Part shown: piece after piece, positions 1 through 7,859 of the stretch
Layout of the letters: every line of letters begins with the position of its first letter
Position numbering within the stretch: position 1 is the first letter of the stretch
Origin: Brevibacillus_H ginsengisoli
GTDB taxonomy: Bacteria > Bacillota > Bacilli > Brevibacillales > Brevibacillaceae
Reading direction: 5' to 3'
NCBI RefSeq assembly: GCF_050113715.1
Contig: NZ_JBNJQR010000014.1
Location: forward strand, 3,880 to 67,879
DNA: 64,000 nucleotides
The notes under the pieces: model-generated
What the model saw: only the letters and a program-made list of their open reading frames with translations
Database searches by the model: none
Told to the model about the DNA's origin: nothing
Position numbers and translations under genes: made by a program

Positions 1-517
1 ATTGCCGTAGGTACTCACTGATTTCCTTTTCCGAATAAGTTCTGCCATATTCAAGACCGGACACTAATTTCTCCAAAACATAAAGACGTTTTTTCCATTG
101 AGAAGGAATCTGCTTCAGTTTGCCATCCTCTTGGAAGAATGGTGCTGAAATCCGTTCTTTTTCCGTATCTGCCATAGTCTGTTCCTCCTCTTCGGCAGCC
201 TGCTCTCCACGCCAGATATCCCACTCTTCAAGAACAGGCAAATCTGACGGCAAAACCGTTGCCACCAAGCTTTGTGAATATCTACTCAATTCACGCGGGA
301 GCAAAAAGAAAGTAATCGTGTTTTTATCACGTTTCTCTTTCACAATTCCGATTTTTTTTAGTTTTTGTGTATGGTGGGTGATCGTGGCTGGAGTAAGACC
401 CAAACGCTCCGCAAGTTCTGAACCACTCATCGGTTTTCTCGCAAGGAGTGACAAGATACGAATCCGAGTGACATCTCCAACTGCTTTATGGAATTCAACT
501 AAGGTCTCAATTTGCAA
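1..517 (-). CDS. ArsR-type HTH transcriptional regulator with DUF2087-like C-terminus (3' end outside window)
   Basis: Translating the minus strand from a TTG at 517 gives 172 codons without a stop, running off the left edge. The TTG is preceded by GGAGGTGA at good spacing. Residues about 5-75 form an ArsR-like winged helix: VEFHKAVGDVTRIRIL, then SGSELAERLGLTPATITHH as the recognition helix. No CxC metal-binding motif is visible in the usual alpha-3 site, so the signal need not be a metal. After an acidic linker the C-terminal part (QWKKRLYVLEKLVSGLEYG, then SEKEISEYL) looks like the start of a DUF2087 domain. Target genes are unknown. It lies downstream of mrp but behind its terminator, so it is probably a separate unit. 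Confidence 0.75.
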   Translation of the reverse strand, partial: MQIETLVEFHKAVGDVTRIRILSLLARKPMSGSELAERLGLTPATITHHTQKLKKIGIVKEKRDKNTITFFLLPRELSRYSQSLVATVLPSDLPVLEEWDIWRGEQAAEEEEQTMADTEKERISAPFFQEDGKLKQIPSQWKKRLYVLEKLVSGLEYGRTYSEKEISEYLRQ

Positions 518-614
518 GTAGGTTCACCTCCTGAAAAGGGAGAAATAACTTTAGATAATTGTCTAATTAGAAATTTATCAAATTGGCTAGCATCTGTCAA
601 ATCTTGAGGGCAAC

Positions 615-644
615 AAAAAAGGAGCATTACGCAGATCGTAATGC
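615..644 (-). terminator. Rho-independent terminator after mrp/salA
   Basis: The stem GCATTACG/CGTAATGC occupies 624-631 and 637-644 with a 5-nt loop. On the minus strand it is followed by CTCCTTTTTTG. It ends the cwlD/mrp transcript. Confidence 0.85.
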
Positions 645-679
645 CCCCATTGAAAATACGATTATTTTGAAGCAACTGT

Positions 680-1762
680 CTACGCTTTTGCGTTTACGCG
701 CTCCGCCAATTCCATGTACAGTTGGCCAATAGCTGAATCCTGTTTATAGATGGAAGGTGAGTAATCCGGTTCGGCAGGATGATTTTCTGGTTGAGCCAAC
801 GGAATCTGAGCAAGTAAATCGGTTGACAGCTGTTCAGCCAACTTCGCTCCACCACCACGGCCGAAGACATATTCTTTTGAGCCGTCTTTTGCTTCATACC
901 AAGCCATGTTCTCTACAATCCCGATTACTTCATGTCCTGTTCGAAGTGCCATAGCTCCCGCACGAGCAGCTACGAACGATGCGGTAGCATGAGGAGTCGT
1001 TACAATAATCTCCTTGCTTTGTGGAATCATTGTGTGTACGTCAAGCGCTACGTCACCGGTTCCTGGAGGTAAATCCAAGATGAGATAGTCAAGATCACCC
1101 CAGTGAACTTCCGAGAAGAAGTTGCGAATCATTTTACCCAACATTGGTCCACGCCAAATGATCGGAGAATTATCTTCAACGAAGAAGCCCATGGAGATTA
1201 CTTTTACTCCAAACTTCTCGATTGGCAGCAGCATCTCCCCAATTACTGTAGGTCGTTGCTCGATATTCATCATATCCGGTACGCTGAACCCGTAAATATC
1301 CGCGTCGATAATCCCGACTTTTTTGCCGAGGCGAGCCAAAGATACAGCCAGGTTAACCGTTACCGTAGATTTACCCACGCCACCTTTACCTGATGTAACA
1401 GCGATGAAGGTTGTTTTGGAATCAGGAGCCAGAATCGGATTCAATACCTGGCCCGGAGCACCGTTATGAACTTGTCCTTGGCCACCACGCAATTGAGCGC
1501 TAAGCGCTGCTCTTTCTTCGTCAGTCATCGTTCCAAAACGAAGATTCACCTTAGTTGCCCCCAAAGCTTTTAAGGCGTTGACTACATCTTCTTCTATTTT
1601 TACTTTCAATGGACAGCCGCTAATCGTAAGAACTACTTCCAGACTAATCTCCTGTCCCTCAATATCAATATTACGAATCATATTTAATTCTACTAGGCTG
1701 CGGTTGATCTCTGGATCGTGAACCTCTCGCAGCGCTTCCAATACCTGATTTTGTGTAATCAT
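680..1762 (-). CDS. salA: Mrp/NBP35-type P-loop ATPase (SalA-like)
   Basis: 360 aa. Residues about 1-85 are a MIP18/DUF59 domain (LREVHDPEINRSLVELNMI). A deviant Walker A, GKGGVGKSTVTVNLA, follows near residue 125, with DADIYGFSVPDM and ILDLPPGTGD downstream. Mrp/ApbC proteins carry Fe-S clusters on a C-terminal CxxC. Here that region reads ENMAWYEAKDG with no cysteine, and the only Cys I find is in the DUF59 part (ISGCPLK). This resembles B. subtilis SalA, known there as a transcriptional regulator, so a classical Fe-S carrier role is doubtful. The gene sits directly downstream of cwlD, as in B. subtilis. Confidence 0.88.
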   Translation of the reverse strand: MITQNQVLEALREVHDPEINRSLVELNMIRNIDIEGQEISLEVVLTISGCPLKVKIEEDVVNALKALGATKVNLRFGTMTDEERAALSAQLRGGQGQVHNGAPGQVLNPILAPDSKTTFIAVTSGKGGVGKSTVTVNLAVSLARLGKKVGIIDADIYGFSVPDMMNIEQRPTVIGEMLLPIEKFGVKVISMGFFVEDNSPIIWRGPMLGKMIRNFFSEVHWGDLDYLILDLPPGTGDVALDVHTMIPQSKEIIVTTPHATASFVAARAGAMALRTGHEVIGIVENMAWYEAKDGSKEYVFGRGGGAKLAEQLSTDLLAQIPLAQPENHPAEPDYSPSIYKQDSAIGQLYMELAERVNAKA

Positions 1763-1813
1763 TCTTTCACCTCAAACAATTATTATCTGCATATTCTTCT
1801 CCAATTCGGCTTC

Positions 1814-1819
1814 ATTATA
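1814..1819 (-). promoter_or_regulatory. Possible extended -10 promoter for mrp/salA
   Basis: The minus strand reads TGCTATAAT (TGn plus a perfect TATAAT) in the cwlD-mrp gap, about 50 nt before the mrp start. No convincing -35 is present at 16-18 nt, so this is an extended -10 candidate only. Confidence 0.35.
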
Positions 1820-1847
1820 GCACATCGGACGATTGTTTATTGTGACG

Positions 1848-2564
1848 TTAGTTAGTTCCTTGAATTTTTTCACCCGCATAATGCCGCAAAATTCCTTGAT
1901 ATATGGCGTTGGCCATGGCCTTTTGATACTCAACAGATTCCAACTGCTTCGCCTCCGCTGTATTAGATAAAAAGCCAACCTCGACTAATACAGAAGGACA
2001 CTCAACCTCACGGATTAAGAACACATTGTCTGTTGTCTTGGGTACGCGATTCGTATTCTCAAGTACCCGCTTGATTTCATCCTGAATGAGGTAAGCCATT
2101 TCTCCGCTTTCTTTATATGCCGCTGAATAGAAGGTTTGTGCTCCCGAATATTTAGCGGAAGGAAATGCGTTCAGGTGAATGCTGACCAGAAAATCCGGGG
2201 TGTTTTCATTCACGAATTTAACTCTTCCGCGAATATCCTCCGATTTGCGTTTCCGTTGAAGGTGCGCTTCTGGCGATGCCAAATCCTTATCTTCCTCTCG
2301 AGTCATAACCACAAACGCTCCAGATTGCTGTAAAAAGTCGCGTAAGTACAAACTGATCGACAAGGTAACGTCCTTCTCTACTATTTTCCCATCCTTGCTG
2401 GTCGCTCCTCCATCCATACCACCATGACCTGGATCAATGGCTATAACCGTTCCTGCCAAAGGCATCGTCCAAGTCGACCATGAGGAGTGATCGGGAAGTC
2501 GATAGGTAAAAATAACGATGAGCACGAAGAATGCCAATATCCATCCGATCACCTTTCTTGTCAC
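1848..2564 (-). CDS. cwlD: N-acetylmuramoyl-L-alanine amidase CwlD
   Basis: 238 aa from a GTG start. An N-terminal membrane anchor (WILAFFVLIVIFTY, about 8-21) is followed by an Amidase_3 domain. The zinc/catalytic motifs are IAIDPGHGGMDGGA, the metal-site Glu in IVEKDV, VSIHLNAF, and VLVEVGFLSN near the end. In B. subtilis CwlD strips stem peptides from the spore cortex so that muramic-delta-lactam can form, which germination needs. Position next to salA and near rpsI matches B. subtilis, where ybaJ lies between rpsI and cwlD. Here two larger genes occupy that place. The product is probably made in the mother cell during sporulation, but no sporulation promoter was identified. Confidence 0.93.
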   Translation of the reverse strand: MTRKVIGWILAFFVLIVIFTYRLPDHSSWSTWTMPLAGTVIAIDPGHGGMDGGATSKDGKIVEKDVTLSISLYLRDFLQQSGAFVVMTREEDKDLASPEAHLQRKRKSEDIRGRVKFVNENTPDFLVSIHLNAFPSAKYSGAQTFYSAAYKESGEMAYLIQDEIKRVLENTNRVPKTTDNVFLIREVECPSVLVEVGFLSNTAEAKQLESVEYQKAMANAIYQGILRHYAGEKIQGTN

Positions 2565-2633
2565 ACCAACCGCCCCTTTGTCCCATTTTCCTTTTCATCT
2601 TATGGACGAGACGGCCAAAATATGACTGAAACT

Positions 2634-4358
2634 CTATGGGGAAGCTGATTCTTGGATTAACTGTTGAAGGCGGTCTGTTGGATGTAGGGTAGGTATATGC
2701 TTTTTAAATATGGCTTCTTGGTAGACCTTATGTTTTTCTTCCTCTAACTGCTTCGGAATCTGCAAAACGCGCTCATTATCTCCAGCCAAATGCAAGGCTT
2801 CTGCGTACAACTCGTAATTGTCCACTAATCTTGGTTGCAGTAAGATTAACTGCTCCGCCATTTCAACTGCTCGCCTATCAGTCATCAATTGAAGCGAGCT
2901 ATATACATATGGAGGATAAAAACGCAGGTCTTCGTGATCTTCTTTTATTCCCCCACCTAAATAATACAGACTCTTTTGCCAATCTTCGGGCTTTTGGGTT
3001 CGTTTAGCCTTCTCAAGAAATGCCCGCCCGAGCAACAGCGCCCGATCTTTTGACGGAATACACCATTCAGGCAGTTGTTCATATTTCAGAACCGTTCGGA
3101 CATTTCCTTCAGCCAATGCAGCTTCACCTTTTACCACAAGACCTTCACGGTACCCTGCAATAACTCCACTTACTATCATGAACGTGCCAATGAACATCAC
3201 AACACCTCGGGAAATAACCAAATCTCCCTCTCCACCCGTCTGTAAAACCACTCTTCTGACAACCAAATAAAACAAAACCGCACAGAATAAGGCTGGAAAA
3301 GAGAGAATAAAATCGAGTGTTGAATACACAACAACCGCAATCGTAGACAGCCAGATGGACTGCATATCTGTTGGAACCTGCTTGTTCGAGCATTTGCGAA
3401 TGATTGAATAATCGCGGATCATAACCCAGATGAATACACCCCACGCAAGTAGAGCAAGAATCCCGCCTTCCAGCCATAGTTGCAGTACATGATTATGGAT
3501 ATGTCGTACAGAATAGAGGGCCGTCTGATATTGATACTGAAGTTTATCCCAACCCTCTGCCCCAACGCCTAACAACGGATGATCCAGAGCAATTCTAAGT
3601 GCGTCCCAATCATAGGTCAGACGAATTCTAAGAGAAGATGTTTGTGTCAGTTCTTGCCATAACTCCTCCAAGAAAAATCGTACACTCACTATAAGTAAGC
3701 TAAGTGCAGCTAAGATTCCATAGCAGATACGCCTTACAACTCGCGTGCTTTCCTGACCGGATAAGATCCAGGTTTGCCATATTACACTGACTAGAGTTAT
3801 TCCCCACGCGATTCTTGCACCCGTCGCTAAAAGGGAAGCAAGAAAGAAGATGAACAAGGCAATCGATACCCAGCGTTTCTTCTGATCTTCGGAGAAAAGT
3901 TGAGGAAAAGTAAAAATAATCGCCATCATACACAGGGCAGCCACAAGATTGGCATAGTCAAAAACAGATTCAAGTAATCCATCCGAACGAATCAGCCAAC
4001 CTAATAGGAGAAGGGCACAGACGTTCCACAGATACACCCGGTACCATTTCATCACATCATCAAAGCTTTTGACCACTTGAACGCCAGAAATAACAAAAGC
4101 ACAGACCAGTATCAATTTTATTAGTGAGATCAGGCTAGCATTGGTCGGGTATATGATTAGCGACAAACCGTATCCCAATAGAAACAACCCTAGAATACTC
4201 CCCTCAACTTTCGGAACATAAATGGAAGCTTTTATTCGCGCGAGATAGAAAAACAAGATTCCCAGAAGCGCTAAATAGAAGCAAGACTCCCACCCCCAAA
4301 ACAAGCCTTGTACCCAGAAACCAAGGCAGCTAAGACCTATGTATCCCCAATTCATCAA
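2634..4358 (-). CDS. O-antigen ligase/Wzy-like polytopic membrane protein with TPR-like tail
   Basis: 574 aa, starting at TTG 4358 (GGAG about 9 nt upstream) or the adjacent ATG 4355. Residues 1-400 hold about ten or more hydrophobic segments. The Wzy_C-type signature is the large loop DHPLLGVGAEGWDKLQY followed by HIHNHVLQLWLEGG, with the Arg/His residues typical of O-antigen ligases and polymerases. The last 170 residues are soluble and helical, with TPR-like spacing (ALAEGNVRTVLKYEQLPEW, MAEQLILLQPRLVDNYELY). Such proteins use undecaprenyl-linked glycans, either polymerising them or moving them to an acceptor. No glycan gene cluster is nearby, so the substrate is unknown. It lies downstream of the secreted protein at 4443-6638 with an 84-nt gap and may be co-transcribed with it. 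Confidence 0.8.
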   Translation of the reverse strand: MMNWGYIGLSCLGFWVQGLFWGWESCFYLALLGILFFYLARIKASIYVPKVEGSILGLFLLGYGLSLIIYPTNASLISLIKLILVCAFVISGVQVVKSFDDVMKWYRVYLWNVCALLLLGWLIRSDGLLESVFDYANLVAALCMMAIIFTFPQLFSEDQKKRWVSIALFIFFLASLLATGARIAWGITLVSVIWQTWILSGQESTRVVRRICYGILAALSLLIVSVRFFLEELWQELTQTSSLRIRLTYDWDALRIALDHPLLGVGAEGWDKLQYQYQTALYSVRHIHNHVLQLWLEGGILALLAWGVFIWVMIRDYSIIRKCSNKQVPTDMQSIWLSTIAVVVYSTLDFILSFPALFCAVLFYLVVRRVVLQTGGEGDLVISRGVVMFIGTFMIVSGVIAGYREGLVVKGEAALAEGNVRTVLKYEQLPEWCIPSKDRALLLGRAFLEKAKRTQKPEDWQKSLYYLGGGIKEDHEDLRFYPPYVYSSLQLMTDRRAVEMAEQLILLQPRLVDNYELYAEALHLAGDNERVLQIPKQLEEEKHKVYQEAIFKKHIPTLHPTDRLQQLIQESASP

Positions 4359-4406
4359 TGTCTATTTCTCCTTTACTCTCTCCAACCGAAATAATACTGG
4401 ATTCGT

Positions 4407-4442
4407 GAAGAAAGCTTCCCCAATCAGGAGAAGCCTTCTTTC
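4407..4442 (-). terminator. Hairpin directly after the 4443-6638 gene (weak terminator)
   Basis: The inverted repeat pairs GAAGGCTTCTCC with GGGAAGCTTTCTTC, starting right after the stop codon. The downstream T-tract is interrupted (TTTCTTCACG), so termination is likely to be partial and would let the ligase-like gene be read. Confidence 0.4.
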
Positions 4443-6638
4443 CTATAGAGAAACGCTTACCTCAATTTCATCTGGTTCATTCTTTATTGCGTCATTCCAT
4501 ACGTCTATATCATCTAACAGTTTTTTCCACGTATAGTCATCCTCCCTAATTTTTATGTGAATGTCTTGGGGCAGGAAGGAATACTGGAGGTCATACCATT
4601 TCTGCTGATGATTTCGGGATAAATCTTTCCACTTGTAGCGTAGCGCAATCCCTTTAGAACTCTTGTTTTTCTTTCCGATGAGATAATAGTGGTCATTTTT
4701 ATTACTTTCAGCAGCATGAACTGAAAGAAAAACTTTATCCCCTTGTACAAAATAGTTGTCTGCATCTTTATCCAAGACAATGATTTTTCCAGTTGCGATA
4801 TCGTATCTTTGTAAGGGTAACCTCGACCTACCGTTTGGTCCGATGAAGTAAATGACGTTATCCGAAATTTGCAGATGTTGAGCAGCCCGCCGATCCTTCG
4901 TAGAATAAATAGTCTTTTCCTGATTACTTCCTAGATCATACAGAACAACCTTACTGAGATTATTTTCAGCCTGATTCCAGACAATTCGCTTCCCATCGAA
5001 TGCCAGTTCATCTATATCCTTGTCCTCCCGTGACCACTTTGCAATCGTTAGCGGTTTTTCACCCATTCGCTGTAGTTTAATTTGCAAGTGTTCTTCGTCA
5101 TCATCTTCCTCTATCCAGACGAATGTATCATTATGAACTGCAAATGATTGCATATATTTAACGTTTGATACTGGATAATCTACTTGATCATTCTTAGGAT
5201 CATAACAGCCAATCCAATCTTTATGATCTTCTATCCAGTATATTTTACCTGAATCCTCCAAAAGACCATTGCCGAAGAAGCCGTAATTATCTAGAGATTG
5301 GACTAATTTTGCTACTCCCTGTCCAAAATCAATTCGATATAAGCCATACGTGTTCGAATATGGATTGTCATTTTCATCATCAGTGGCAGATTCGTCTCTT
5401 TTAATTGCATAGCCAAGTGCATACAAATCCTTGCCAACAAATTTGGCGGAAAACCATTTTCCTGGCACTAGATACGTACGAGAATCAGTTAGTTTCTTAT
5501 ACTTGAGTTCTGAAGACCACCCATCTTCGGACCATGCCAAATATTCAGGTGAGGAGACAATAAAACTGGCTCCATACGATAAATGGCCATGAATTCCGGC
5601 AACATATTTAGAATTGATGAATTCCGGCTGGTATTTCTTTAAGGATTCAGCGTTAAAATTACTGGACAATTGATGATAATTGATCAAATAGACTTGAAGC
5701 TTGGAATCATCTTCGGAGGCAATAGCTATTTTGCCGTTAAATACTTCAGCAGATCGAAATGCAGACCATAACTCCTGAGTAAGCTCAGGGGATACCTCGT
5801 GTAAAGGAAGTACGGAAACGTGCTTATCCTCGAAGGAATAGGTTGCTAGACCTTCTTTTTCCAACCAGTATGTGTACGTATCATCCATACCGAGTAGTTC
5901 TGTTTTTTTAGGTTGGTCTGTAAGCTTGTAGTATCCTGGATTTGTTTGAGGATCCGATAGATAAATATTTTTCGCCTTTTCCCAGCCTAGATATTTATCA
6001 GTAGAAGCCCAGTCTTTAACTCTTCCATATTCATAATCATGAATTTTAAAAGATCGGAGGTACTCTTTACGGTTTTGCTGATCAAATTTGTAAAATGAAT
6101 CAAGCGTAGCGCCAAAAGAAGCATTTGAGCTTAATTCTTTTGATTCTACATTGTATTTGTATGTAGTTTTTACCCCGTTACAAATTTCCTCCCACGTAAT
6201 ATAGGGATAGGTTATCTGCAGATTTCTAAGGGTCATTTCGTTATAATCTTTAATGACTTTCTTCTTTCCATCCATTTTATAAAACAAGCGGAAATGATCG
6301 AAATCTGTATTCAGAGATTCTACCCATACCTGAATTCCATCTTGTTCTACCTTTTCAATTTCGTATCCGCGAAAATCTTCAATCTGCTCTACACTTGAGC
6401 CATCGAAATGAAAAATTTCGGTATCTTTGTCTTTGTTTTCAAAAGTCCAGAGCAAACCATCCCTACCGAAATAGCGAATCTGAATGTCCTTTCCCTGCCC
6501 ATTCCAGATCGATGAGATCGCCTGATCATTCTGGAGTTGCTTGATCTTTTTGGTCTTCGCAAATACAGGTGAACCCGTCATCATGATGAGAGTAATAATA
6601 CAGAATAGCATGAAGCACCGACGAAAAATCCTCCTCAA
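4443..6638 (-). CDS. Secreted protein of unknown function, beta-propeller-like repeats
   Basis: 731 aa from TTG 6638. The frame is open to a GTG at 6683, but that GTG lies at the predicted transcription start of the promoter at 6684-6711 and has no Shine-Dalgarno. TTG 6638 has GGGGGG six nt upstream and yields a clean signal peptide: RRIFRRC, a hydrophobic core, then SPVFA|K at residue 27. The mature part is rich in short repeats such as YTYWLEKEGLATYSF, IYWIEDHKDWIGCYDP and FVWIEEDDDEEHLQI, giving a recurring aromatic 'xxYWxE' plus bound-value pattern typical of WD40/TolB/Kelch-type propellers (about six to eight blades inferred). No enzyme motif is recognised. A role in binding, or as partner of the downstream ligase-like protein, is only inference. 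Confidence 0.7.
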   Translation of the reverse strand: MRRIFRRCFMLFCIITLIMMTGSPVFAKTKKIKQLQNDQAISSIWNGQGKDIQIRYFGRDGLLWTFENKDKDTEIFHFDGSSVEQIEDFRGYEIEKVEQDGIQVWVESLNTDFDHFRLFYKMDGKKKVIKDYNEMTLRNLQITYPYITWEEICNGVKTTYKYNVESKELSSNASFGATLDSFYKFDQQNRKEYLRSFKIHDYEYGRVKDWASTDKYLGWEKAKNIYLSDPQTNPGYYKLTDQPKKTELLGMDDTYTYWLEKEGLATYSFEDKHVSVLPLHEVSPELTQELWSAFRSAEVFNGKIAIASEDDSKLQVYLINYHQLSSNFNAESLKKYQPEFINSKYVAGIHGHLSYGASFIVSSPEYLAWSEDGWSSELKYKKLTDSRTYLVPGKWFSAKFVGKDLYALGYAIKRDESATDDENDNPYSNTYGLYRIDFGQGVAKLVQSLDNYGFFGNGLLEDSGKIYWIEDHKDWIGCYDPKNDQVDYPVSNVKYMQSFAVHNDTFVWIEEDDDEEHLQIKLQRMGEKPLTIAKWSREDKDIDELAFDGKRIVWNQAENNLSKVVLYDLGSNQEKTIYSTKDRRAAQHLQISDNVIYFIGPNGRSRLPLQRYDIATGKIIVLDKDADNYFVQGDKVFLSVHAAESNKNDHYYLIGKKNKSSKGIALRYKWKDLSRNHQQKWYDLQYSFLPQDIHIKIREDDYTWKKLLDDIDVWNDAIKNEPDEIEVSVSL

Positions 6639-6683
6639 ACTGAACCCCCCATTGTCTCTTTCTATCAATCTCTTTTTAACCAC

Positions 6684-6711
6684 ATAATACCATAACTGTA
6701 TATTTCGACAA
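6684..6711 (-). promoter_or_regulatory. SigA-type promoter for the secreted protein gene
   Basis: TTGTCG (6706-6711), a 16-nt spacer and TATTAT (6684-6689), preceded by TGG (extended -10). The predicted start near 6677 falls inside the longest ORF, which is the argument for the downstream translation start. Confidence 0.55.
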
Positions 6712-6733
6712 TATCTAACAGACTACAGGATAA

Positions 6734-6770
6734 AATAAAAAACCCCTGCCTCCCAAAGGAGACAAGGGTT
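6734..6770 (-). terminator. Terminator after rpsI
   Basis: Minus-strand hairpin AACCCTTGTCTCC-TTT-GGGAGGCAGGGGTT, followed by TTTTTTATTTTA. It ends the rplM-rpsI transcript. Confidence 0.9.
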
Positions 6771-6782
6771 TGATAAACAAAA

Positions 6783-7175
6783 TTAACGTTTGGAGAACTG
6801 TGGAGCGCGACGAGCAGCTTTAAGACCGTATTTTTTACGTTCTTTCATACGTGGGTCACGAGTTAAGAAACCAGCACGTTTCAAAGCGCCACGAAGTTCT
6901 GGATCAGCTTTCAAAAGGGCACGTGCTACACCGTGACGGATTGCACCAGCTTGACCTGTAGTACCGCCACCAGCAACGTTAACCAATACATCGTAACGAC
7001 CAAGAGTTTCAGTCAAAACGAGTGGTTGTTTTACGATCAATTTCAAAGTATCTAAACCAAAGTAGTTATCCATTTCACGCTTGTTGATCACAATGCGACC
7101 TTCACCTGGAACCAAGCGAACGCGTGCTACGGAGTGTTTACGACGACCTGTACCGTAGTATTGTACTTGTGCCAC
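6783..7175 (-). CDS. rpsI: 30S ribosomal protein S9
   Basis: 130 aa, the usual Gram-positive length. It starts MAQVQYYGTGRRKHSVARVR and ends in the basic tail APQFSKR, whose terminal Lys-Arg reaches the P-site tRNA anticodon in the 30S subunit. The internal motif GGGTTGQAGAIRHGVARAL is characteristic. It follows rplM by 21 nt in the universal L13-S9 pair and is followed by a strong terminator. Confidence 0.98.
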   Translation of the reverse strand: MAQVQYYGTGRRKHSVARVRLVPGEGRIVINKREMDNYFGLDTLKLIVKQPLVLTETLGRYDVLVNVAGGGTTGQAGAIRHGVARALLKADPELRGALKRAGFLTRDPRMKERKKYGLKAARRAPQFSKR

Positions 7176-7196
7176 GAGTCATTTCCTCCCTTTTAA

Positions 7197-7634
7197 TTAA
7201 CCACGAATTTGCCAAGCTTCTGGCTTTTGTGCTTCATGTGGATGTTCAGTACCAGCGTATACTTTCAGCTTCGTGAACATTTGACGTCCCAAGCTGTTTT
7301 TAGGCAACATACCTTTAACTGCTAGTTCGAACATACGATCTGGGCGCTTATTCAACATATCACCAGCAGTAGTTGCTTTCAAACCACCTGGATACAGGGA
7401 GTGAGTGTAGTAGATTTTGTCGGTAAGCTTTTTACCAGTCAATTTGATCTTGTCAGCGTTGATTACGATTACGAAATCACCAGTGTCAACGTGTGGAGTA
7501 TATTCAGGCTTTAATTTACCGCGCAGAATGGAAGCTACTTCGCTTGCAAGACGACCAAGAGTTTGGCCTTCAGCATCAACGATGTACCATTTACGCTCAA
7601 CTTGAAGCGGTTTCGCCATATATGTGGTACGCAT
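7197..7634 (-). CDS. rplM: 50S ribosomal protein L13
   Basis: 145 aa. The N-terminus MRTTYMAKPLQVERKWYIVD aligns with the B. subtilis start, so the first ATG (7634) is used; GGAGGGA lies 7 nt upstream. Signature segments are DAEGQTLGRLASEVASIL and NSLGRQMFTKLKVY. L13 is an early-assembly 23S-binding protein. Its own promoter lies at 7811-7839 and an L13-type leader hairpin precedes it, suggesting autogenous control as known for low-GC Gram-positives. Confidence 0.98.
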   Translation of the reverse strand: MRTTYMAKPLQVERKWYIVDAEGQTLGRLASEVASILRGKLKPEYTPHVDTGDFVIVINADKIKLTGKKLTDKIYYTHSLYPGGLKATTAGDMLNKRPDRMFELAVKGMLPKNSLGRQMFTKLKVYAGTEHPHEAQKPEAWQIRG

Positions 7635-7639
7635 TTTTG

Positions 7640-7735
7640 TCCCTCCTAAATAATTGCCCGTTACATTTAGTCAAAGGAGAGTTGCAACGGTAATCAACCT
7701 CTCCAGGTGTGTCAAATAAAAAGCACTACATTTTT
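7640..7735 (-). ncRNA. Candidate L13 ribosomal-protein leader
   Basis: The region just upstream of rplM folds into GGAGAGGTTG-ATTACCGTTG-CAACTCTCC (7676-7704) with a one-base bulge, about 40 nt before the start codon. Low-GC Gram-positive rplM genes are known to carry an L13 leader at this place. The identification rests on position and hairpin only; no covariance comparison was made. Confidence 0.5.
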
Positions 7736-7810
7736 GTTTCAAATCGTTCCTTTTATCTTTCAATCCCGGGGCTAGAGTGGGGCTAGCGGGTATGAAAAAT
7801 ACCAAGAAAT

Positions 7811-7839
7811 ATCGTACTATAAATTACAGCCATAGTCAA
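7811..7839 (-). promoter_or_regulatory. SigA-type promoter of rplM-rpsI
   Basis: TTGACT (7834-7839), a 17-nt spacer and TACGAT (7811-7816). The start would be near 7804, giving a leader of about 170 nt that includes the repeated CTAGCCCC block at 7768-7790 and the L13 hairpin. Confidence 0.65.
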
Positions 7840-7859
7840 GAGACTACAAAAAAATGAAT

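Noticed and set aside
7768..7790. Direct repeat CTAGCCCC-ACT-CTAGCCCC upstream of rplM
   Set aside because: Only two copies within the leader; too little to call a repeat family or operator.
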